Source: Natrinema versiforme (lineage in GTDB: Archaea; Halobacteriota; Halobacteria; Halobacteriales; Natrialbaceae). From it: a stretch of DNA of 64,000 nucleotides. Where the stretch lies: NCBI RefSeq assembly GCF_005576615.1, contig NZ_CP040330.1, positions 2,790,001 to 2,854,000 of the forward strand, read 5' to 3'. Numbering within the stretch: position 1 is the stretch's first letter; every line of letters begins with the position of its first letter. The notes under the pieces were generated by a model. That model worked only from the letters and a program-made list of their open reading frames with translations, searched no databases and was not told where the DNA came from. The translations under genes and the position numbers were made by a program. This document shows, piece by piece, positions 52,858 through 59,472 of the stretch.

Positions 52858-53855
52858 AAATGACGACAATCGAAGAAACGACGGGGAAACTCCCCGACCT
52901 CATCGACGGTATCGCATCGGCCGCGACCGCTCTCAGCGAGTGGTCCGACGCAGATCCCGCCGTCACGAACGACGGCAGTTCGACCAACTACGTCGACAAC
53001 GGGCGCGTTCTACAGCACTCCTCGAGCGGGCTGTACGTCGGGCTGTTCCTCCAGAACTCGAGGTATGCTCGCCACGAAGACGACTACAACAACGCCAACG
53101 CGGGCGGTATCCGAGTTGTTCACTCATCGGACTGGGACACCGAGAATAACGTTCCCGCCGGCAACACCGACGTTCGGAGCGCTGACCCATGGAGCGGCGA
53201 TGTCGGAAACAACGCGTCAGCCTCGTTCACGACGTATAACACCGACACTGGCGAATACAATTGGACCCACGGGAACGCGAACGGCTCGACCCAAGTCTAC
53301 GTCCTCGAGACGGGCGACGGTATCGGAACCCTCCAAGAGACGGACGTGACCTACTTCGGGTCCGTGACGAACAACTGGATCAACTTCGGTGCGTGGAACA
53401 CGAAAGACGGCCAAAACGGGCGTTGCGGGTACTACACGGCTGAGTACATCCAAGACAAGTTCTGGGCCGACGGCAACCAGCCGTTCGCGGCCTACGCCCA
53501 GTCGAGCACCAGCAGAGGAAGCGAAACGGCCCTCGCGAGCTTTCAGGTCTACTACGGTCGGGCCAACAACAACACCAGCTACCCGTACAGTGCGGCCGGA
53601 TTCGATCGACCCGAGTGGTGTGTCGTCAATCCCGATTCGGCGGATGACACCTACTTCTTCCGCCGAGGAGTCATGTACCAGACCTCGAGCCAGAGCATCC
53701 CCGTCGCCTACATCAAGGCGATCATCGGGAACGACATCAACGAGGGCGGTGCCCACGGCGACACGATCGACCACAGCGGTGAAACCTACCGCGCGCTTCG
53801 CCAGTCCGGAGCAGGCACCGACAAGACGATCTCGGCTGCACTGCGGTACGAGTAA
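52854..53855 (+). CDS. Probable spike or receptor-binding protein
   Basis: A 333-residue protein. After a helical start (LPDLIDGIASAATALSEW) it is rich in Asn, Gly, Tyr, Ser and Thr with little Lys, for example DWDTENNVPAGNTDV and YGRANNNTSYPYSAAG. This is typical of exposed, sugar- or envelope-binding spike domains. In SH1 the spike proteins VP3 and VP6 are the last two genes of the late block, and here too it is followed by one more, separate protein. The start GTG overlaps the previous stop; an ATG at 52860 is two codons later. Confidence 0.6.
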   Translation: MKMTTIEETTGKLPDLIDGIASAATALSEWSDADPAVTNDGSSTNYVDNGRVLQHSSSGLYVGLFLQNSRYARHEDDYNNANAGGIRVVHSSDWDTENNVPAGNTDVRSADPWSGDVGNNASASFTTYNTDTGEYNWTHGNANGSTQVYVLETGDGIGTLQETDVTYFGSVTNNWINFGAWNTKDGQNGRCGYYTAEYIQDKFWADGNQPFAAYAQSSTSRGSETALASFQVYYGRANNNTSYPYSAAGFDRPEWCVVNPDSADDTYFFRRGVMYQTSSQSIPVAYIKAIIGNDINEGGAHGDTIDHSGETYRALRQSGAGTDKTISAALRYE

Positions 53856-53858
53856 GCG

Positions 53859-54512
53859 ATGGCCTCCTACGCAACCACCAGCAAACAGAGCGATTCCGAC
53901 GGCTTCGGCACCAAGGACGTGACGGACCGCTCGAGCGGATCGACCGTCGCTGGTGGCGTCACCCTTTCGAGTCGGTCGCTCGTCGATCGTGGCGGCGTCA
54001 CGGTCGAAGGGGCAGCCGCGACGACCGACCACAACCTCGAGCATCGACTGGGTCAGTTCGTAACTCCGGTACAGGATGTCGAAGGCGTCCAACCGGAAGG
54101 CGTCGCGGCAGCGTCGAAGTCCTCGAGCACCACGTTCGACGGCGTCGCCGGCGGAATCGAGTCTCCAACAGCCGCGTACATCCCGAGCGCGTACTTCCGA
54201 CGGGTTCAGGGCGTTGCGATCAACCCGAAGGGCGAACGGATCACCAACGGGAAATGGGTCATCGCGCAGGACGGTCTGCCGACCGCCGGGAAGGTCGACG
54301 ACAACGGCGAGTTCCAGATAAACCTGCTCCGCAACGAGTACGAGAACTTCGCCCTGCTCGTCGAAGCAGAGGACTACAGCGGGCTCGACTACGTCTGGTA
54401 TCAGTACCGGCGGACGGTCATCGATTCGACGCGGGCCGAAGTCGTCCTCGTCTTCGAGGAATCACAGGTGACGAACGGTCTTGCCAGCGATGTGGGAGTA
54501 CATCTCGGATGA
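53859..54512 (+). CDS. Last late-module protein, probable spike partner (VP6-like position)
   Basis: A 217-residue protein with Ser/Thr-rich N-terminal repeats of the type SSGSTVAGGVTLSSRSL and a C-terminal half that looks like a carboxypeptidase-regulatory-like or beta-sandwich domain (RITNGKWVIAQDGLPTAGKV, then DDNGEFQINLLRNEYENF). This suggests a fibre or sandwich protein exposed on the virion. It starts three bases after the previous stop. It is the last gene of the high-GC viral core. Confidence 0.62.
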   Translation: MASYATTSKQSDSDGFGTKDVTDRSSGSTVAGGVTLSSRSLVDRGGVTVEGAAATTDHNLEHRLGQFVTPVQDVEGVQPEGVAAASKSSSTTFDGVAGGIESPTAAYIPSAYFRRVQGVAINPKGERITNGKWVIAQDGLPTAGKVDDNGEFQINLLRNEYENFALLVEAEDYSGLDYVWYQYRRTVIDSTRAEVVLVFEESQVTNGLASDVGVHLG

Positions 54513-54601
54513 TATTCGAGCGCGTTGCACAGCAGAAAAACACTCTTTGACGAAACTTGGTTTCCAATGGTTTTTGAACCTATATCTCATGGGATCTACA
54601 T

Positions 54602-55501
54602 GTGCCCATTCAAGAAAGCGAACGCCACTGGTGGGGTGGTATAGAACAGAACGAACGTGCTTGGAGATATCTGTCTTTTCCAGCATTTACGAAGCTTTTG
54701 AGAACGGAGGAATTATTCTTTAGAAAAGTCTCAAAATTTCCCGATCCGTACGAGGGATCCATCCCGCATTCGTTGACTGAAATTAGGAAAAAAGATGCGA
54801 GGATGGCTAATATCCCTCCGGAACGCTTCGAGAAAGTTTATTCTGAAATAAATGACCATGCCCGAAAATGCTCGTACGCTAATTGTTGGCACCTGAATAG
54901 TAATGAGTCAGAGGCTATGTGGCAGAAGTATGGTGATAAGGGGATCGCAATAATATCTAGCGTTGATAATTTTATCCCTTCTTTTAAAAACCAAGATAAG
55001 TTGCTGTTCGCAAGACCTGTGAGATATATTGATTATTTCAAATCATTTGAAACGCTGTCTGGTGAAGAGCGCACCGAGCTTAAGGGAATTGGAAGCGAAA
55101 TACTTGACGAATTTGCTGCTATTAATTTTGTTAAAAGAGGTAGCTTCAAGTATGAGAGAGAATTCCGGATATTACAGCCGGATCTATCCTATTTTCCTAT
55201 AAAAGAGTACGAAGACCGAGAGTACAACATTCGTATTGACGGAGAAAAAGAGAAATATCCTGCCTTCACTCAGAAATCTGGTGTGCCTGTTTGTGTTGAT
55301 TTCACAAAAACACCAGAAGGCTGGAAAAGAGAACTTGAAGTCAATCTATCTACGTTAATAGATGAAATAAGAGTCGCACCTGGAGCAGGAGAGTGGTTCT
55401 ACAAAACTGTATGTGAGGTGGTTGACGAAGTTGGTTCATCAGGGATATCTTCTGATTTAGTTCAACCATCTGTGGCCGATGTTCATGATCCTAAAAGATA
55501 G
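54602..55501 (+). CDS. DUF2971 family protein (possible abortive-infection cargo)
   Basis: A 299-residue protein, strongly AT-rich. Family marks are AWRYLSFPAFTKLLRTEELF with FPDPYEGS, then CSYANCWHLNSNESEAMW and QKYGDKGIAIISS, corresponding to the DUF2971 consensus. DUF2971 proteins are linked to abortive infection in some bacteria, but their activity is unknown. The start is a GTG at 54602, shortly after an AT-rich stretch at 54570-54600. The gene sits between spike genes and the right regulators, a typical site for lysogenic cargo. Confidence 0.75.
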   Translation: MPIQESERHWWGGIEQNERAWRYLSFPAFTKLLRTEELFFRKVSKFPDPYEGSIPHSLTEIRKKDARMANIPPERFEKVYSEINDHARKCSYANCWHLNSNESEAMWQKYGDKGIAIISSVDNFIPSFKNQDKLLFARPVRYIDYFKSFETLSGEERTELKGIGSEILDEFAAINFVKRGSFKYEREFRILQPDLSYFPIKEYEDREYNIRIDGEKEKYPAFTQKSGVPVCVDFTKTPEGWKRELEVNLSTLIDEIRVAPGAGEWFYKTVCEVVDEVGSSGISSDLVQPSVADVHDPKR

Positions 55502-55533
55502 GGGCTATGAAACATAAATGATAACAGAATCTA

Positions 55534-55995
55534 TTATACGATTATCTTTTCCTCAGATTCAACAATATCTTTACCGTCGGTGTACCGCATCGGCGGGACG
55601 ATCACCCAGACGTGCTGATTCCCTGCCCACACCGAGACGTAGCCTTCGCTCTCGAGGGGCTTGATGATCTCGTCGAGGACGGCACTCTTCGGCGTGCTGT
55701 TGTCGTAGAGCTTGTTCTTCGCGGTCTCGAGTTTCACACGTCGTTTGCTCTTGTGGCGGGCAGACGCTCGCTCGTGGAGCATCCGGTACGCCTCGGCGAG
55801 TCGCTCATCGTCGGGCAGCACCGGTTGGGGCGCGTTGAGATCGCCCTTCGCTTCGACTTCTTTCTGGACTAGCTCGCGAAGCTTTTCACTCCGATTCTTA
55901 TCCTCGCGGTCGGCGATCTCGTCGAGCGTCTCGAGCAGTTCGTCAGGACAGCCGAACGAGACGCGGCTCGAGGGGTCGTGATCCATCCGCCCCAT
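55534..55995 (-). CDS. RHH DNA-binding protein with C-terminal winged-helix-like domain
   Basis: A 153-residue regulator. The N-terminus SSRVSFGCPDELLETLDEIA then NRSEKLRELVQKEV is a ribbon-helix-helix pattern. The C-terminal half (LDEIIKPLESEGYVSVWAG then VWVIVPP) resembles a winged helix. The ATG at 55995 is preceded by GGGGTGA; a second ATG at 55986 would shorten it by three residues. It is the last gene of the leftward right-end operon. Confidence 0.75.
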   Translation of the reverse strand: MGRMDHDPSSRVSFGCPDELLETLDEIADREDKNRSEKLRELVQKEVEAKGDLNAPQPVLPDDERLAEAYRMLHERASARHKSKRRVKLETAKNKLYDNSTPKSAVLDEIIKPLESEGYVSVWAGNQHVWVIVPPMRYTDGKDIVESEEKIIV

Positions 55996-56120
55996 CAGTG
56001 GCTCACCCCGATTTGCATATCCCGTGAATACGGGGGCGGCGTCGGGTTGTGCAGTTCGTATGCAAGGGGGGAGGGGATGCCTACGGAGGCGGCTATCGCG
56101 CGGGTGTGCGTGCGCGTCAT
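55995..56120 (-). CDS. Coupled 41-residue ORF between SWIM and RHH genes
   Basis: A 41-codon frame linked on both sides: its ATG overlaps the stop of the SWIM gene (ATGA), and its stop overlaps the ATG of the RHH gene (TGATG). It reads MTRTHTRAIAASVGIPSPLA and ends in a basic HNPTPPPYSRDMQ segment. The close coupling supports translation. No family was recognised. Confidence 0.5.
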   Translation of the reverse strand: MTRTHTRAIAASVGIPSPLAYELHNPTPPPYSRDMQIGVSH

Positions 56121-56548
56121 GGCCGCACCTCTGCCTCCCGCTCGTGGCGTCGTGTCTTCTCGATCGCCCCATCATGTGGCTCGCCCTCGAGCGCCTCGTT
56201 GGTCGCGTGGCGCATCTCGTGTTCGTCGTCGGGAGTGCCGTCGGTCAACTTCACGTCTATCAGTTCGAGGAAGGCAGCCTTCCGGAGCGTGCAGAGATGG
56301 GCGCACGGGCCGTCGTGGTACTCCCACCCCTTGCAGTCGCATCGACCGATGTACTCGCCGTCCTCGAGGCCGAGCGCACAGTAGTGGACGCTCTCGCCGT
56401 CTCTGAGCGTGACCTTGTAGCCGAACCGACCGAACGACTCGATCAGTGCCTCGCGTGGATCCGCTCGAGCCCACGACTCGGTGTCTGCGTCCCGTTCCTC
56501 GAGGAAGTCGATGTCCTCACCGTCGGTCGGCTCTGGGAAGGCGCTCAT
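56117..56548 (-). CDS. SWIM zinc-finger protein
   Basis: A 143-residue protein with the SWIM pattern C-x-C-x9-C-x-H seen in CDCKGWEYHDGPCAHL near residue 70. An acidic N-terminus and a helix follow. SWIM domains bind DNA or proteins and are common in haloarchaeal proviruses and plasmids. It lies between two coupled microproteins, and its start overlaps the upstream stop (ATGA). Confidence 0.85.
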   Translation of the reverse strand: MSAFPEPTDGEDIDFLEERDADTESWARADPREALIESFGRFGYKVTLRDGESVHYCALGLEDGEYIGRCDCKGWEYHDGPCAHLCTLRKAAFLELIDVKLTDGTPDDEHEMRHATNEALEGEPHDGAIEKTRRHEREAEVRP

Positions 56549-56667
56549 CGGCCGTGGGACACCTCCTGAAGATCGTGCGGACCGTTCTCACAAACGCGAC
56601 GGGGGAGGCCGCCGGTCGAGGTTTCGGTGACCATCCGACCACCGCAGTGCGGGCAGTACCGGGTCAC
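56545..56667 (-). CDS. Zinc-ribbon microprotein at the right end of the provirus
   Basis: A 40-residue protein, GTG at 56667 to TGA at 56545, preceded by a GGAGGTG purine run. It reads MTRYCPHCGGRMV and later CENGPHDL, so it has a CxxC pair and another Cys/His, enough for a zinc knuckle. It overlaps the SWIM gene start. It is the outermost gene before attR. Confidence 0.6.
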   Translation of the reverse strand: MTRYCPHCGGRMVTETSTGGLPRRVCENGPHDLQEVSHGR

Positions 56668-56723
56668 GCTCCGACACCTCCGCTGTACTGCGATTGATTA
56701 CGACCGCGGATTACAGTTGCCCG

Positions 56724-56738
56724 CCCGGCGAGTCCACT
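56724..56738 (+). repeat. attR, tRNA-Ala 3' end core
   Basis: CCCGGCGAGTCCACT here is identical to bases 35100-35114. A shared GTT nine bases before it belongs to the tRNA T-loop. To the right the base composition and gene content are host-like again. Together with the integrase beside the other copy this defines the element's ends. Confidence 0.85.
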
Positions 56739-56871
56739 TCTCTATCACTCGGTTCCCACGGAGCCGACAGCACTGTGTTTGAGGCTCCAAAACTTCTCGA
56801 GCCTCGAGCAGAGAAACGCCACGCTAAACAGGACAGTCAGAGGCAGTTACAAACCGCCGCTCGAGTCGGTC

Positions 56872-57000
56872 TCAGAAGAGGCCTCTGAAGAGATACAGCG
56901 CGACACCGGAGAGGACGATGAAACTGAGGAAACCGACGAAGATGAGTCCTGCTTGGCGTCCGGTGAGCGATTCCCCGTCGAGGAATTCGTCTGAAGGCAT
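56872..57000 (-). CDS. Single-helix membrane microprotein
   Basis: A 42-residue protein with an acidic start (MPSDEFLDGESLTGRQAG) and one hydrophobic helix (LIFVGFLSFIVLSGVALYLF). An upstream in-frame ATG at 57066 would add 22 poor residues, so the ATG at 57000 is preferred. Function unknown. Confidence 0.6.
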   Translation of the reverse strand: MPSDEFLDGESLTGRQAGLIFVGFLSFIVLSGVALYLFRGLF

Positions 57001-57179
57001 GAGTGCTGTCTTCGCAACTCGGTCGCTTAAACATGATGGTCCCGTGAGGCGGACAGTCGCGACCACGAACGGGCTGATCGATCGGCTAGAGACGCGCTAC
57101 TCGAGGCAGGTCGCAACGCACCGATCACCCGCCGACCGATGGAGGGGCAATGCTCGAGCGAACGGCGGAAAGCGGATAC

Positions 57180-57371
57180 TCACCCCTCGTCGGGTCCCAC
57201 CTCCGAATCGTCGTCGGAGTCTTCGACGAGTTCGAAATCGGTCGAGCCACACGAGCAACTTTCTTGGCCGATGACTCGTATCTCGCCGTCGGGCCACTGT
57301 CGAGCCGCATAGATCGATCCACACGCGGTACATGCTGCAAGCACCCGTGTTACGTCATCTTTGTGTGCCAT
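57180..57371 (-). CDS. Small zinc-ribbon protein
   Basis: A 63-residue protein with Cys pairs CTAC at residues 14-17 and CSC at about 39-41, spaced as a zinc ribbon, then a very acidic tail. It starts MAHKDDVTRVLAACTAC. No partner is evident. The acidic tail is typical of host proteins. Confidence 0.7.
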   Translation of the reverse strand: MAHKDDVTRVLAACTACGSIYAARQWPDGEIRVIGQESCSCGSTDFELVEDSDDDSEVGPDEG

Positions 57372-57470
57372 CCCCAGTGGAAAGGTAGCAAAACTACGGA
57401 ATGAACCTTTCCACTTGGATGAAGTTCATTGCGGAGAACAACCACGACGCTGACCGAGGCAGCGACGCGT

Positions 57471-57650
57471 TCAATCGCGGTAAACGATGTACCCGCGAGT
57501 CTCGAGTTCCTCGAGGACCGCGTCAGGAACCGTCGACTCCGGGCCGCTCGTGTCGTCGTACGCGAGTTCGGTCTCGCCGACGACCTCGAACGAGTAGTCG
57601 GTTCCCTCGTAGTCGACCACGACCTGCGCGTCCTCGATCGTGAGATCCAT
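57471..57650 (-). CDS. Small acidic protein, unknown function
   Basis: A 59-residue acidic protein of beta-rich pattern (MDLTIEDAQVVVDYEGTDYS) with the C-terminal helix LEELETRGYIVYRD. A start five codons upstream at 57665 is possible. No domain recognised. Confidence 0.58.
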   Translation of the reverse strand: MDLTIEDAQVVVDYEGTDYSFEVVGETELAYDDTSGPESTVPDAVLEELETRGYIVYRD

Positions 57651-57902
57651 CGGAATCGGCCCCACCTACGCCGACGCCGCCCAAAAAGCTGGGCCGGGAG
57701 ATGGCCGGGTAGCGGTCGGCCGCGAATCGTCGCCCGACTGTAACGCCGAAGCGCCCGGAGAGAAACCAGAACCATACCCGCTCGAGAACGACCGGACTGA
57801 ACACCACTGAGTCCCCAGTTCGGTCGATCCCGCCGCCGCTCGAGTCGAAACAGTCTCGGCGTAGAATCGTCGTCGCCGTTCGCAGGTCGGATAACGGGAA
57901 CG

Positions 57903-58298
57903 TTATTCGTTGAGATGGCCGCGGTAGCCCTTGGGTTCGAAACCGCGTCGGCAGATCACGCGCTTGCGACCGACGGTAATCGCACTGACTTGGTCGTCGT
58001 CTTCCATGCGGTCGATGACGTCCGCGAGACGATCCTGGGACCAGCCGGTCTCCTCGCGGACGGTCGATTGATCGACGCGGCCGCCGCGTTTGACGAGCAG
58101 TCTGAGAACCTTGTCCTCGTCCGGCAGTTCGCGTTCGTCGACGCCGTATTCGATGTCTTCGGCGTAGCTTAACGTTTCGTCGTCGGTTTCCTCGGTCGGT
58201 TCCTCGGCCGCTGTTGTCTCGGACTCGTCCGATGGGGACTCGTCGGACGACCCGGTCCAGAGAGACGAGAGGCGAGTCCAGAGTGTATTGAATACCAT
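57903..58298 (-). CDS. Winged-helix regulator
   Basis: A 131-residue protein with an acidic, Ser/Thr-rich N-terminal half and a winged helix at about 60-115: EDKVLRLLVKRGGRVDQSTV then TGWSQDRLADVIDRMEDDDQ and ITVGRKRVICRRGFEPKGY. This is the haloarchaeal IclR/Lrp-like or HTH-20 style domain. The intergenic repeats upstream at 58309 and 58378 may be its operators. Confidence 0.78.
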   Translation of the reverse strand: MVFNTLWTRLSSLWTGSSDESPSDESETTAAEEPTEETDDETLSYAEDIEYGVDERELPDEDKVLRLLVKRGGRVDQSTVREETGWSQDRLADVIDRMEDDDQVSAITVGRKRVICRRGFEPKGYRGHLNE

Positions 58299-58614
58299 CT
58301 ATTGATCACGCTCCGTTGGGACTATCACAGCTTGAACGCCCACCTACCTTGATTTTATGTTCCATATATGACATGGTTGCGCTCCGTTGGTTACGTTGTG
58401 ACTATCGTGACGGTGCCGTTGTCGAATAGCAACCGCCTTGCGACCCGCAAGTCAGTTATCACTTTCAGCGACCGACAGGCTCGCCGACAACCGCACCCGG
58501 CCGATCGAGCACACGTACCACGTGTCCGATACCGCGGTAATCGATGGTTTCCGCGCCTCGAGTCCCGAAACGACCGACGACTCACGACCGGTCATGACTC
58601 GAGCGGACACGGTC
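58299..58614. promoter_or_regulatory. Intergenic region with a repeated motif upstream of the winged-helix gene
   Basis: These 316 bases hold no gene. The motif CGCTCCGTTGG occurs at 58309-58319 and again within 58378-58390, each followed by ACTATC (directly the first time, after a 10-base spacer the second). A TATA-like CCATATATG lies near 58363. Such spaced repeats could be operators of the adjacent winged-helix regulator or of surE. Confidence 0.35.
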
Positions 58615-59403
58615 TCAGCGGCTCCGGTAGGAGTCGGCGAGCGCGTCGAGCGCCTCGTGGTGGTTCGTCGTGTGCGGGGCGGTCAGCGGCGAGACGCTGA
58701 TGCGGCCCTCGACGACGGCGCGGCGGTCGGTCCCCTCGGGGTCGGGGAGCGACTCGGGGTCCATATCGTCCCAGACGCGGTCCTGAAGGGTGACGTGGGC
58801 ACCCTCGCGCTCGGCATCCATCTCGTAGCGCTTCGAGGGGCGCGTGATCTCGATCGGCGCGGGCTCCCCGTCGGGCAGCGGGACGTTGACGTTGAGGTAC
58901 GCGGCGTGCTCGAAGACGCCCTCCTCGAGCGCGCGCTCGGCGAGATACGAGGTCACGCGGGTCGCTTCCGCGTACTCGTCGGCCGTCAGTTCGACGTCCT
59001 CGAAGGGCGTGTCGTCGACGGGAACGTACAGCGACGTCGCGATCGCGGGGACGTCGAAGAAGGCGGCCTCGACGGCCGCGCTGATCGTTCCCGATCGCCC
59101 GAGGACGTACTCCCCGAGGTTCGCGCCCTTGTTACAGCCCGCGACGACCAAGTCGGGATAGGGGCCGAGTTCGGCGAGGCCGGCGACGACGCAGTCGGCG
59201 GGCGTGCCGTGGACCGCGTAGCCCAGTTCGCGCTCGTCGACGTCGACTTCGTGGGAGAGCGACCGGCCGCAGGCACTTCGGTCGTCGGCCGGGGCGACGA
59301 CGGTCACGTTGGCGTGCTCGGAGAGGGCGTCGTACAGCGCCCTGATACCGGTGCTGTCGATCCCGTCGTCGTTGGTCAACAGGATCTCGAGGTCGTCGCT
59401 CAT
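58615..59403 (-). CDS. surE: 5'/3'-nucleotidase SurE, second copy
   Basis: A 262-residue nucleotidase. The metal motif is LLTNDDGIDSTG near residue 10, with VVAPADDRSACGRSLSHEV and the metal Asn in VVAGCNKGANLGEYV. It is shorter than the copy at 13.5 kb in the loop after the second motif. Two surE paralogues are known in haloarchaea; their division of labour is not known. Confidence 0.95.
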   Translation of the reverse strand: MSDDLEILLTNDDGIDSTGIRALYDALSEHANVTVVAPADDRSACGRSLSHEVDVDERELGYAVHGTPADCVVAGLAELGPYPDLVVAGCNKGANLGEYVLGRSGTISAAVEAAFFDVPAIATSLYVPVDDTPFEDVELTADEYAEATRVTSYLAERALEEGVFEHAAYLNVNVPLPDGEPAPIEITRPSKRYEMDAEREGAHVTLQDRVWDDMDPESLPDPEGTDRRAVVEGRISVSPLTAPHTTNHHEALDALADSYRSR

Positions 59404-59472
59404 GTCACGGCGGTCGGGCGGCGGCGCGAAAAGCCCACCGCTTCCGCGACGGATCGCCGTCGGTCGCCGATC

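Larger units (their letters stand above)
35100..56738. mobile_element. Integrated 21.6 kb haloarchaeal provirus, sphaerolipovirus-like
   Basis: The element is bounded by a 15-base direct repeat of the tRNA-Ala 3' end and begins with a full-length tyrosine integrase. It contains an early regulatory block, AT-rich cargo, a rightward late block with a packaging ATPase and probable capsid, membrane and spike genes, and a closing leftward regulator operon. The combination of an A32/P9-type ATPase, a small membrane protein, and adjacent 163- and 245-residue proteins in that order is the layout of internal-membrane viruses such as SH1 and SNJ1. Base composition is mosaic: core genes are near host GC, cargo is far more AT-rich. 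It looks complete and may be inducible, though no replication gene was found. Confidence 0.85.
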
